In this document: piece after piece, positions 8,393 through 15,647 of the stretch
Layout: each line of letters starts with the position of its first letter
How positions within the stretch are numbered: the stretch's first letter is position 1
NCBI GenBank assembly: GCA_014728145.1
Contig: WJMC01000206.1
Coordinates: 1-33,016, forward strand
From: Candidatus Zixiibacteriota bacterium
GTDB lineage: Bacteria > Zixibacteria > MSB-5A5 > JAABVY01
Length of the DNA stretch: 33,016 bases
Reading direction: 5' to 3'
Program-made: the position numbers and the translations under genes
Notes under the pieces: model-generated
Told to the model about the DNA's origin: nothing
What the model saw: only the letters and a program-made list of their open reading frames with translations
The model's database searches: none

Positions 8393-10417
8393 TTATTTAG
8401 TACTCAAATTCGCTCTGATATCTTCATATTTTTTCAGGTTTTTGACCACGTCCCCGGCGCTCTTGAGAATAATCTGGTTATAACGCTCGAGAGCCGGATC
8501 GCTGTCCGATATTTTCTGTGAGATCAATTCTGCCGCGCCTAAAATAGCTGAAGCCGGAGAAGCCAGCTTTCCGGGCAGTTCAAAATAGGTCTGGTACAGT
8601 TCTGAATAATTTTCCAGTTTTGCGAGCTGGGATTTTACTTCGCTGAAACTTCTCTCACGGTTTCTGAGGTCGAATGCGAGAGCTGTTATCGCGGAAATAA
8701 TTTGTGAATAAAGCAGTTCCTGACCTCCCAGGGAACGGCGTTCCCAGTTTCGCATTTCCCCCACAGAGATAATTCCAGTGACACGGTTGTTGAGCCTCAT
8801 GGGAGCCAGAATCGCCGATTTCAGAGACGGCAGTCCGAGCGCTTCCAGTTCCGGTTTCTCCATCTTGAAGTCGGGATTGGACTGATTTATTATCAGCGCT
8901 TTGCCCAGTTCAATAGCTGATTTGTGACGGGGCAGACGATCCAGGATTACCCCCTCAGGGCTTCTTTCAAGTGCTTCATCGACACCCCGCAGGTCATGCA
9001 ATGCCATCGGGTTGAGACTGTTTCGATCCCGGTCGTAGCGCCAGATTCGGCATAATGTCGCCGGGAGAGTCTCGGAGACGATCCGGGCGGTCTGCTTGAA
9101 GAAGTCCCTGCTGATTTCTCGTTCGCCAAGCCCAAAAGTCAGATTGAAATTCGAAACAATCTGTTTTTTGAGTGTAGTCATCATAGTCGAAACGGTATGG
9201 AAATCGATCAGCCGGCAAAAAGCGATATTCATGAGATCGACTTCCTCTTTTCTCACTCGATCAAATGCTTTTGGTTTAACGGCGGCCAAAGTCAAAACGC
9301 CCTTCAACTCGCCCAGCATATTGATCAGCGGATATGAGAGCCGGGATGAAAAACCGCTTTTGTAGAGATGATAATCGTCGCGGTAGAAATCAGATTGCAG
9401 GCTTCCCGTAACCATCATTTCACGCTTACGAGCGGTATCCAGTACCGAGGTTCGTGCCAGCGGGTAGCAAATGCCGTTTTCAACGAGTTTACCGCCGACC
9501 TCGATATAACTGTATCGGTACATGTTCTGAATCGCATTGTCGACAACTGCTACCGATATATAATCGCACTGGATCATATCCTGCAGGTGAGGGAAAACCA
9601 GTTTGAGGTAACTGACGATGTCCTCCGACTTATCCGCCAGGTTGAACATCGAATTCTTGAATTCAGCCATCCGCAACTTGACCCGCTCGGCATTGCGCTG
9701 ACGCAGGCGCTTGAGACGGTTATTCGTAATTTCCTGAACCTGACGCAGGTTGATTTCCTCGGGAAATCCACCCCGCTCAGTTCGAAACATACAACTCAGG
9801 GCATATCGATTGGATTCAGCATCTGTGAAATTCAGACGTATTCTTTCGAAGCCGGTATGCGGATCGGCTTTTTCTGCCTTTTTCTCCGTTTCCTTCTCTT
9901 TATGTCCGGCTTCATTTTTGGGCAGTCTGCTGTCCAGCATGAGTATCTTGCCATTTTCCATAAATTTTTCAAGCGTGAAGAAATCCGGCAAAAAAGATTC
10001 GATGATATTGCGTGAAACATCCTGAACGAACTGATCAGGGTTTTCGCCGTCTTCCAGCGCTGACAATTTCGCGACAAGCGCGGGAAAAACCCTCTTCAAC
10101 CTGAACCGGGGAGAGTTTCTGCGCCACAGCGAAAACCAGCCGATTATTCCCACAGTACAGAAAAATATACCGGCCATCAGGGAAATACCACCGGCAATCT
10201 CAAAAATCAGCATCAGCGATGCGCTCTGCAAGTCTTCTATCGGAGCATAATGCTGGAAAAAGTTGGCCAGGGCCCACAGGCTGATCGCCATCAAACCGAA
10301 ACCGAGCTTCTGGAACAGACGTTCCTTGATATGGAAGAACCTGCCCCGCATACGCACCAACAACCACAAAACCAACATGAACGCGCTAGCGGTCGAAGCC
10401 CAGATTATGTCCTGCAT
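8393..10417 (-). CDS. Membrane GAF-domain sensor with His-less HisKA-like C-terminus and no ATPase domain
   Basis: 674 residues; ATG at 10417 preceded by GAGGAGT. Three hydrophobic segments (about 7-22, 37-54, 66-97) are followed by a cytoplasmic part with two GAF-like domains (about 255-410 and 435-585). The last 80 residues align without gaps to a HisKA dimerisation hairpin: LPGKLASPASAILGAAELI sits on the usual xSHELRTPLTxILGYAELL pattern, with Gly616 at the phospho-acceptor His. The codon is GGA, so this is not a reading error. No HATPase follows; the stop comes six residues after the second helix. It is first in a tight operon with a soluble GAF kinase, so I infer that it lends membrane sensing and dimerises with, or docks onto, that kinase. 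The TM and GAF calls are pattern-based. Confidence 0.75.
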   Translation of the reverse strand: MQDIIWASTASAFMLVLWLLVRMRGRFFHIKERLFQKLGFGLMAISLWALANFFQHYAPIEDLQSASLMLIFEIAGGISLMAGIFFCTVGIIGWFSLWRRNSPRFRLKRVFPALVAKLSALEDGENPDQFVQDVSRNIIESFLPDFFTLEKFMENGKILMLDSRLPKNEAGHKEKETEKKAEKADPHTGFERIRLNFTDAESNRYALSCMFRTERGGFPEEINLRQVQEITNNRLKRLRQRNAERVKLRMAEFKNSMFNLADKSEDIVSYLKLVFPHLQDMIQCDYISVAVVDNAIQNMYRYSYIEVGGKLVENGICYPLARTSVLDTARKREMMVTGSLQSDFYRDDYHLYKSGFSSRLSYPLINMLGELKGVLTLAAVKPKAFDRVRKEEVDLMNIAFCRLIDFHTVSTMMTTLKKQIVSNFNLTFGLGEREISRDFFKQTARIVSETLPATLCRIWRYDRDRNSLNPMALHDLRGVDEALERSPEGVILDRLPRHKSAIELGKALIINQSNPDFKMEKPELEALGLPSLKSAILAPMRLNNRVTGIISVGEMRNWERRSLGGQELLYSQIISAITALAFDLRNRERSFSEVKSQLAKLENYSELYQTYFELPGKLASPASAILGAAELISQKISDSDPALERYNQIILKSAGDVVKNLKKYEDIRANLSTK

Positions 10418-10541
10418 ATATTACTCCTCAGACAACGAGTTGACTCTATGTATACGATATCGGCTGAAGCGGAGTTATTTTAAGCGGGAAGAACTTATAT
10501 CTAAGAGTTAATATTAATTTTTGCGCAGGAATTGAACAGCT

Positions 10542-11186
10542 TCAATGCAGTTTTTTGAGGTTTTTGAAATGCAGTTTGGCGACATGCCCCAAAGCTTCAC
10601 GACCATGGGCCTGAACGAATTGCAGAACTGCCTGGTCAACAATCGGCGCGGCGCCCTTGGGAAGCTTAAGTCCAAACTGCAGGGAAAGTTTATCGAGATA
10701 ACTTAGAAAAGCGGCCCGGGCCAGAACCGAAGCGGCGGCCACAGCCAAGTGGCGTTCACCGCGATGTGTCTGGAGCAGGTTGACAGCCTGGCCTTTTTTC
10801 ATGAGAGAATTTTGAATCAGGGAAGCATCACCAAATTGATCAGAGACCACTGTGGCACAATCGTCTCGATCCAAAACATTTTCCACCGCACGCGCGTGCC
10901 CCCACGCCAAAAGCTTGTTCAGGTTGCGAATCCGGGCATACAGCTCATTGTATTTTAAAGGGCTGATCAGTACAATCGAATTGGGAGCAGTCCCCTTGAT
11001 ATCTTCAGCCAGAGAAAGGGCGCGCCTGTCGGTTATCCGTTTGGATTCCAGTATATTCAGGCTGTCGAGGGCAGACTTATTGGATCTATCCAAAAGTACG
11101 GCCGCGATCACGAGGGGCCCAAACAGGTCGCCTTTACCGGACTCATCGGTGCCGATATATTCATCCGGTACGACGATCTCGCTCAC
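10542..11186 (-). CDS. rnhC: Ribonuclease HIII, short form
   Basis: 214 residues. It cleaves the RNA strand of RNA-DNA hybrids, acting in replication and R-loop removal. GTDESGKGDLFGPLV (residues 12-26) is the RNase HIII form of the active-site motif, giving D14 and E15. A further conserved Asp is D116 (VVSDQFGD), and HLAVAAASVLARAAFLSYLD is the downstream family block. Typical RNase HIII is near 300 residues with an N-terminal TBP-like substrate-binding domain. That domain is absent here, so this is a catalytic-core-only version. The start is GTG (11186-11184), overlapping the efp stop as GTGA, which implies translational coupling to efp. Confidence 0.88.
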   Translation of the reverse strand: MSEIVVPDEYIGTDESGKGDLFGPLVIAAVLLDRSNKSALDSLNILESKRITDRRALSLAEDIKGTAPNSIVLISPLKYNELYARIRNLNKLLAWGHARAVENVLDRDDCATVVSDQFGDASLIQNSLMKKGQAVNLLQTHRGERHLAVAAASVLARAAFLSYLDKLSLQFGLKLPKGAAPIVDQAVLQFVQAHGREALGHVAKLHFKNLKKLH

Positions 11187-11746
11187 ATCGATACCCGCTC
11201 GATATACTTGGCCTCTCGCGTGTCGACTTTGATGACGTCACCTTCCTTGATGAAAATCGGAACCTTGACTTCCAACCCGGTTTCGAGAGTTGCTCCCTTC
11301 ATGACATTGGAAACACGGTCACCCTTGACCGCCGGCTCACACTCGACCACCTTGAACTCCATCGAAGGAGGAAGCTCCATCGAGATCGGACTGCCCTCGA
11401 AAAACAGGATATCATATTCGTTGTTTTCCACCAGGTACCCCTTGTAGTCTTCCATCTGGTCCTTGTGCAGAGCCACCTGGTCGTAGGTCTCGGTATCCAT
11501 GAAATGATAGCTTTCGCCATCGGTATACATGTATTGCATCTTGCGGTCATCGAAATCGGGAATCTCGAACTGCGTCCCCGAGGAAAAGACTTTCTCGAGC
11601 ACCTGGCCGGTGATGATGTGTTTTAACTTGGTAGTGACATTGGCCCTTCTCTGGGCGGTACGGGCATTTTGAAACTCAAGTATGACATACGGTTCGCCGT
11701 CTATAGCCAATTTCATTCCGCGCCTGAAATCTGATGTCGAAATCAT
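11183..11746 (-). CDS. efp: Translation elongation factor P with atypical Gln-tipped loop
   Basis: 187 residues in the usual three-beta-barrel layout. EF-P binds between the ribosomal P and E sites and relieves stalling at polyproline. DFRRGMKLAIDGEPY (6-20), SYHFMDTETY and the C-terminal EGDVIKVDTREAKYIERV identify the family. The start is the ATG at 11746, with AGGAGG 5 nt upstream; an upstream in-frame start at 11794 would add 16 residues of poor sequence. Oddly, the loop that normally reads PGKG, whose Lys (K34 in E. coli) is lysylated, reads ARTAQRRAN, so an ungapped alignment puts Gln32 at the tip. No epmA, epmB or earP modification gene is in the window. It shares an operon with rnhC under a clear promoter. 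Confidence 0.93.
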   Translation of the reverse strand: MISTSDFRRGMKLAIDGEPYVILEFQNARTAQRRANVTTKLKHIITGQVLEKVFSSGTQFEIPDFDDRKMQYMYTDGESYHFMDTETYDQVALHKDQMEDYKGYLVENNEYDILFFEGSPISMELPPSMEFKVVECEPAVKGDRVSNVMKGATLETGLEVKVPIFIKEGDVIKVDTREAKYIERVSM

Positions 11747-11751
11747 ATAAT

Positions 11752-11757
11752 CCTCCT
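11752..11757 (-). promoter_or_regulatory. Shine-Dalgarno AGGAGG that fixes the efp start
   Basis: A perfect AGGAGG, 5 nt before the ATG at 11746, lies inside the longer open frame that begins at 11794. This argues strongly that efp starts at 11746. Confidence 0.85.
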
Positions 11758-11783
11758 GAAAACATATCTCAAAACAACCGTAT

Positions 11784-11812
11784 ATAATAGCCATCCCGGG
11801 TTAGTTTGGCAA
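11784..11812 (-). promoter_or_regulatory. Sigma-70-type promoter for efp-rnhC
   Basis: On the minus strand, TTGCCA (11812-11807) and TATTAT (11789-11784) are 17 nt apart, each one mismatch from consensus. The predicted start near 11777 gives a leader of about 30 nt. It also explains why the upstream in-frame ATG at 11794 cannot be used from this transcript. Confidence 0.6.
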
Positions 11813-12018
11813 GTGCAAATCCTTCCGCCAGCTTACTGTATTTTAGATATGACTGCTTGCTGATAGCTTATGCTATGCAAGAAACCTGCTCTTGACATGG
11901 GTACAAACTGTGCTCTCAAGTGTATACTCTCATGGAGCCCGCGGGCCGGATTTTTGTTGCATTTTGGTGAAAGTTAAGTATATTCACCCTAATAAATTAG
12001 CAAGAAAGCAAGGGCCTT

Positions 12019-12438
12019 ATGGAGAGAAAAATAAGAATTTTGTTAGCGAAACCGGGGCTGGATGGTCACGATCGCGGAATCAAGGTGATCGCTTCCGCCC
12101 TGCGTGATGCCGGAATGGAAGTTATCTATACCGGCCTGAGGCAGACCCCTTCCATGATCGTGGAGGCGGCTCTGCAGGAAGATGTAGATTTTATCGGAGT
12201 TTCGATTCTGTCGGGAGCCCACATGACCCTTTTCCCCGCCATCAAAAAAATGCTCAGGGAAAAAGGTGCGGAAGATATAGTCTTGTTCGGCGGAGGAATT
12301 ATACCAGAGGATGATATCCGTGAACTCGAAGCCAGGGGAATCGACAAGCTTTTTGGTCCGGGTACACCGACTGAGGATATCATCGATTATATCAAGCAGG
12401 AAATTGCCAATAAAAAACCGGATGAAAAACTGTTTTAA
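12019..12438 (+). CDS. Cobalamin-binding subunit of methylmalonyl-CoA (acyl-CoA) mutase
   Basis: 139 residues, the usual size of a free-standing B12-binding mutase domain. It carries the base-off cobalamin signature LDGHDRG (D15-x-H17-x-x-G20), with H17 the lower cobalt ligand, then the later family motifs VSILSGAH and [10 protein letters not shown]. It must pair with a separate catalytic large subunit, not present in this window, to interconvert methylmalonyl-CoA and succinyl-CoA or a related acyl-CoA pair. Substrate specificity lies in that large subunit, so methylmalonyl is the best guess only. AAGGG precedes the ATG. Its TAA shares one base with an in-frame ATG of the next gene, and an acyl-CoA dehydrogenase follows, fitting branched-chain or odd-chain acyl-CoA use. 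Confidence 0.9.
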   Translation: MERKIRILLAKPGLDGHDRGIKVIASALRDAGMEVIYTGLRQTPSMIVEAALQEDVDFIGVSILSGAHMTLFPAIKKMLREKGAEDIVLFGGGIIPEDDIRELEARGIDKLFGPGTPTEDIIDYIKQEIANKKPDEKLF

Positions 12439-12458
12439 TGATAAACCGGAGTTGTTTT

Positions 12459-13199
12459 ATGATGGGTAATAAAATCAAATTACTGACATTGACAGCCTTT
12501 GTCATGGCCGGTCTGCTCATCTTGAACGGCAGGCTGATGGCTGATGAAGAAACCAATGACAACAAGATCGAAATATTTTATCAGGATGTCGATACCGCCT
12601 ATAAGATCATAAAAATGCAAACACTGAGAAATTCCGCAGTTGGCGAGGAAGCGGAAATCGACAACGAAAACGATATCCGGTCAATTGTCGAGGGCCTGGA
12701 TGGCGATGCCGCTATTTTCGTTGACCACTACGAGACAGCGGCGGGTGAACTGTACACCGACGCCATAGTAGTAGAGTATCTCAACGCCGAAGAGATCAAA
12801 AAACGAAGCGAAGAAGCCAAGAAACCGCCGGAGTTCAAAAAAGAGCATCCGCTCGACCCGGAACCGGTGCTGATCGAGTATGGCGATGTTGACTTTCCCT
12901 ATAAAGTGCTCGGTGTAATCAATTACCGCGCACAAGCCCATGATGACCTCGAATCCTCACAGGACATGGATTACAAACTCAAGGAAGTTGCCGGCGGTGA
13001 GGACGCCAACGCGGTGCTGTATGTTCAGTACATGCGTTCCGGTTCGCAGGTTTCGAGCGCTTCCGGGATTATGGTTGAAGCGATGGAGACCTGGGAAGAA
13101 GTAGAAGAAGAGAAGAAAAAAGAGAAGGCCCGGCGCGAACGGCTACTTCAGATGATCAAGAAAAAACAACAGGAAAAAAAGCAGAGTCAAAACGAGTAA
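12459..13199 (+). CDS. Secreted protein with two tandem copies of an alpha/beta domain, unknown function
   Basis: 246 residues from the ATG at 12459 (GGAG 9 nt upstream); a start at 12438 overlapping the previous stop is possible. A signal peptide (KLLTLTAFVMAGLLILNG) is followed by two similar segments. The first holds VDTAYKIIKM then DGDAAIFVDHY; the second holds VDFPYKVLGV then DANAVLYVQYM, each ending in a short strand (AIVVEYL / GIMVEAM). The pattern 'PYKvlG...lk..A...gAnAV..v.y' resembles small envelope proteins of the YbjQ-like kind, but I do not recognise a family. The C-terminal 40 residues are a highly charged helix (EEEKKKEKARRERLLQ). Its place between two acyl-CoA genes may be shared transcription only. 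Confidence 0.75.
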   Translation: MMGNKIKLLTLTAFVMAGLLILNGRLMADEETNDNKIEIFYQDVDTAYKIIKMQTLRNSAVGEEAEIDNENDIRSIVEGLDGDAAIFVDHYETAAGELYTDAIVVEYLNAEEIKKRSEEAKKPPEFKKEHPLDPEPVLIEYGDVDFPYKVLGVINYRAQAHDDLESSQDMDYKLKEVAGGEDANAVLYVQYMRSGSQVSSASGIMVEAMETWEEVEEEKKKEKARRERLLQMIKKKQQEKKQSQNE

Positions 13200-13254
13200 C
13201 CAACCCTGCCGGACATAAATGCGTTTTTCCATACTGATATCAAGGAGGAAATAG

Positions 13255-14406
13255 ATGACTTACAACGTCGACCCGGAATTGCAACAGCCGATACGTGACA
13301 TGATGCGTGAATTCTGCCCGAAGGAGATCGAACCCCTGGGGTTGAAGCATGACCGCGAACCTGACGCGTTCGCTCATGATATATTCCAAAAACTGGCAGA
13401 AAAAGGGCTTGTCGGATACGTTATGCCGAAGGAATATGGGGGCGGTGGTCATAAGAAGATAGAATACGCCACTATGATCGAGGAACTGGCCTACCATGAC
13501 GCTCCATCATCGCTTCTGTCTGCAGTTTCACAGCTGGCGGTCGATCCGATCATGAACTTCGGAACCGATGAACAGAAGCAGAAATGGATCCCCAAGGCGG
13601 CCACCGGCGAGTTGATTCCGGCATTCGCGCTGACCGAGCGCGATGCGGGTTCGGATGCGGCCAACCAGAGTCTGACATTCGAGGAAAAAGATGATCATTA
13701 TATCGTCAACGGCGAAAAGATATTCATCATGCATGGCGACGTCTGCCACTACGCGGTAACATTCGGCAAACTCAAAGCTGACGAAGGCGATCGTCCCAAG
13801 GTATCTGCCCTGATCGTACCGGCTGATTCCGAGGGCTTCAAAGCTTTTACCCTCATGAACAAGATGGGTATGCGTTACGCGACCACGGGCCGGATTGAAT
13901 ACCATGACGTGAAAGTCCCCAAGGAGAATTTTTTGGGCCAGCCCGGCAAGGGATTCAAAATGGCGATGAAAACACTCGACGGCGCCCGGATCGGGATTGC
14001 CGCCCAGTCTACCGGTATCGCCCAGCGCGCACTCGATGAGGCTATCAAGTACTCCAAGGAACGTATCGCTTTTGGTGCGCCGATCGCCAAACTGCAGGCG
14101 ATCCAGTGGATGATCGCGGATATGGCGACCAAGGTCGAAGCCGCGCGCCTGTTAACTTATAAAGCCGCACAGATTCAGGACAAGGGCGAGTCAATCAACC
14201 TGTCCGCCTCGCAGGCTAAACTGTTTGCCTCCGAAGCCGCCAATTTCTGTGTAGACCGCTGTATGCAGATCCATTCCGGCTACGGCTATATCGGCGAGTT
14301 CTCTGTCATAGAGAAGCTCTATCGTGATCAGCGTGTGGCTGAAATCTACGAGGGCACCTCTGAAGTCCAGAGACTGGTTATCGCCAACAATATGCTCAGA
14401 AAATAG
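13255..14406 (+). CDS. Acyl-CoA dehydrogenase
   Basis: 383 residues, the standard length. It performs FAD-dependent alpha,beta-dehydrogenation of an acyl-CoA thioester, normally passing electrons to electron-transfer flavoprotein. Seen: the FAD-binding segment AFALTERDAGSDAANQS, the middle-domain block YIVNGEKIFI, and the C-terminal RDQRVAEIYEGTSEVQ with the catalytic-base position E366 in YEGT, as in the short/medium-chain branch. AAGGAGG lies 7 nt before the ATG. It is the last gene of the 12019-14406 operon and is followed by a strong terminator. The substrate cannot be told from sequence alone; context with a B12 mutase subunit favours short branched-chain or butyryl-type substrates. Confidence 0.93.
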   Translation: MTYNVDPELQQPIRDMMREFCPKEIEPLGLKHDREPDAFAHDIFQKLAEKGLVGYVMPKEYGGGGHKKIEYATMIEELAYHDAPSSLLSAVSQLAVDPIMNFGTDEQKQKWIPKAATGELIPAFALTERDAGSDAANQSLTFEEKDDHYIVNGEKIFIMHGDVCHYAVTFGKLKADEGDRPKVSALIVPADSEGFKAFTLMNKMGMRYATTGRIEYHDVKVPKENFLGQPGKGFKMAMKTLDGARIGIAAQSTGIAQRALDEAIKYSKERIAFGAPIAKLQAIQWMIADMATKVEAARLLTYKAAQIQDKGESINLSASQAKLFASEAANFCVDRCMQIHSGYGYIGEFSVIEKLYRDQRVAEIYEGTSEVQRLVIANNMLRK

Positions 14407-14428
14407 ATCTTTTTTATATCTCTCTTCG

Positions 14429-14460
14429 AAAACGGCTCCCTCGCGGGGGCCGTTTTTTCT
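14429..14460 (+). terminator. Intrinsic terminator after the acyl-CoA operon
   Basis: AACGGCTCCC-TCGC-GGGGGCCGTT forms a 10-bp GC-rich stem with one T-G wobble and a four-base loop, extended by flanking A/T pairs and followed by six Ts. It begins about 22 nt after the acyl-CoA dehydrogenase stop. Confidence 0.9.
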
Positions 14461-14616
14461 TGCCAGGCTGTTGCAGGAATAACAAGTTATATACGTAAAT
14501 CGATTGCAGATTTAATAATGTTATTAATTGTGCCCTGCGCTATCGTTTCTTATCTTGCTTTTTGTATGGATGACTATGGGATAAGCGATCGAGCGCTTTT
14601 ACAGGGAGGTATAATT

Positions 14617-14931
14617 ATGAAGATACTGGCAATCGACAAAATCCTGCCCGATGCCACCAGCGAGGAAATCTTAAACAATCTGCCGGAAGAAGCCCGTGCC
14701 GTCTGGGGATTGTATCAAAAAGGATTTGTGCGGGAGATGTATTTCCGTACCGAGGGCACCCCCGGAGCGGTATTAATCCTGGAGTGCGAGGATATCGAAC
14801 ACGCTCGTATGGTGGTCAGTACATTACCCCTGGTCAAAAAGAATTTAATTGACTTTGACCTCTATGCGCTCGGCTTCTACGCTCCCCTGGCGACATTGTT
14901 TGCCGAAGACAAAAAGGAAACCGAAGAGTAA
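14617..14931 (+). CDS. Muconolactone-isomerase / YciI-like small dimeric alpha-beta barrel protein
   Basis: 104 residues from the ATG at 14617; AGGGAGGT lies 6 nt upstream, which rules out the longer in-frame start at 14518. The pattern EEARAVWGLYQKGFVREMY, then GAVLILECEDIEHARMVVSTL and LPLVKKNLIDFDLYALGFY, matches the ferredoxin-like fold shared by muconolactone delta-isomerase and YciI-type proteins. Members of this group are often annotated with no proven reaction, and there is no aromatic-degradation gene nearby. I therefore call the fold only. It is a single-gene unit, closed by a hairpin and convergent with a small membrane protein gene. Confidence 0.7.
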   Translation: MKILAIDKILPDATSEEILNNLPEEARAVWGLYQKGFVREMYFRTEGTPGAVLILECEDIEHARMVVSTLPLVKKNLIDFDLYALGFYAPLATLFAEDKKETEE

Positions 14932-14955
14932 AAGCAGGCTCTTCAGAACCTGCTT
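14932..14955 (+). terminator. Possible hairpin terminator after the MIase-like gene
   Basis: AAGCAGG and CCTGCTT form a perfect 7-bp stem starting immediately after the TAA, with an extra TCT/AGA pairing inside. The following tract (ATTATT) is poor in Ts, so termination may be weak. Confidence 0.45.
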
Positions 14956-14979
14956 ATTATTCATATTGGCCTTTATCCG

Positions 14980-15153
14980 TCAAGCTTTCGGAGGTCGTCT
15001 TACTAATCCCAATATTAAAGATACTACGAAGAATATCAAGAAGATAAAGAACAGAATCTTGGCGATTCCTGCCGCGGCTACAGCTATGCCGGTAAATCCG
15101 AACACTGCCGCGATCAGGGCGATGATAAAAAATATTAATGCCCATGAAAGCAT
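14980..15153 (-). CDS. Small membrane protein of the DUF1328 / YtjA type
   Basis: 57 residues, ATG at 15153 to TGA at 14980, with AAGGGA upstream. Almost the whole protein is two hydrophobic helices: [20 protein letters not shown] then [19 protein letters not shown], joined by the glycine/alanine turn [10 protein letters not shown], and ending RRPPKA. The [20 protein letters not shown] opening and the [13 protein letters not shown] middle are the hallmarks of the YtjA family of short inner-membrane proteins, whose role is not established. The only other long frame here (14957-15145, minus) is basic and non-family and is its shadow. Confidence 0.85.
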   Translation of the reverse strand: MLSWALIFFIIALIAAVFGFTGIAVAAAGIAKILFFIFLIFFVVSLILGLVRRPPKA

Positions 15154-15395
15154 TTTGTAATCCCTTCCGTTTTGTTATCGTAAGCTCATGTACTACAACA
15201 ATTGAAAACCTGAATTGTTCAGCAATTTTATTTATAATATCTGATAGAGTATTCCACTAATACTGATTGATCTCGCTTCTACCAGTCGTGTTTTATCTCC
15301 TGCGTCTGGTTGCGACTTCCGTAAAAATAATGTGTAGTCAGCATGAAAGTTATCGAAATCATAAAATTGAAGCCATGCTCATGTTCCAGATGTAT

Positions 15396-15430
15396 GAGAT
15401 TGCTTCGTCGCTATGCTACCCGCAATGAGA
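15396..15430. repeat. Partial copy of a dispersed intergenic repeat
   Basis: GAGATTGCTTCGTCGCTATG followed by CTACCCGCAATGAGA resembles the dispersed GAGATTGCTTCGTCGCTTCG...CGCAATGAC repeat that is common between genes in many uncultured-bacterium genomes. Only one fragment is visible. Confidence 0.45.
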
Positions 15431-15444
15431 CATACACATGAATT

Positions 15445-15626
15445 GTCATTTTGACCGAGGACACCGATCTTGATCGGTGGACGAGTGGAGAAATCTCAAG
15501 CATCGGATTTTTTCCATGGCAGGTCACAAGTTCCCGACTAAAGTCGAGAATTCAAGACATTCCATAACGATGCTAGGGATCCTCAAGTCTTCATCATGCC
15601 AGAGCGTGATTCCTCCTCAGGATGAC
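15445..15626. repeat. REP/MITE-like palindromic intergenic element with imperfect terminal inverted repeats
   Basis: The left end GTCATTTTGACCGAG and the reverse complement of the right end, GTCATCCTGAGGAG, match imperfectly as inverted termini of a 182-bp unit. Inside are a perfect 8-bp palindrome CACCGATC-TT-GATCGGTG (15462-15479) and a small CGACT-AA-AGTCG (15535-15546). There is no open frame, so any movement would need a transposase elsewhere. This is the usual look of non-coding repeat elements between genes. Confidence 0.55.
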
Positions 15627-15647
15627 TGAGTCCAACTCTTTCCCGCT

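Larger units (their letters stand above)
15154..15647. other. 494-bp gene-free region with palindromic repeats
   Basis: No open frame with coding character on either strand. The right two thirds hold the two repeat segments listed separately; the left part (15154-15395) is AT-rich and shows nothing I can name. Confidence 0.7.

Noticed and set aside
9368-10015. 215-residue open frame on the plus strand
   Set aside because: It lies wholly opposite the membrane GAF sensor, which has clear domains and a good Shine-Dalgarno; the plus frame has no recognisable motif.
11892-11928. TTGACA and TATACT upstream of the mutase subunit gene
   Set aside because: The two boxes are 25 nt apart, too far for one sigma-70 promoter; no better pair was found for this operon.
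14957-15145. 62-residue minus-strand frame
   Set aside because: Same strand but a different frame from the DUF1328-like gene, whose family match is far better.
15154-15647. CRISPR or small RNA gene in the gene-free stretch
   Set aside because: No regularly spaced direct repeats, and no promoter-hairpin-T-run arrangement; only dispersed palindromic repeats are seen.
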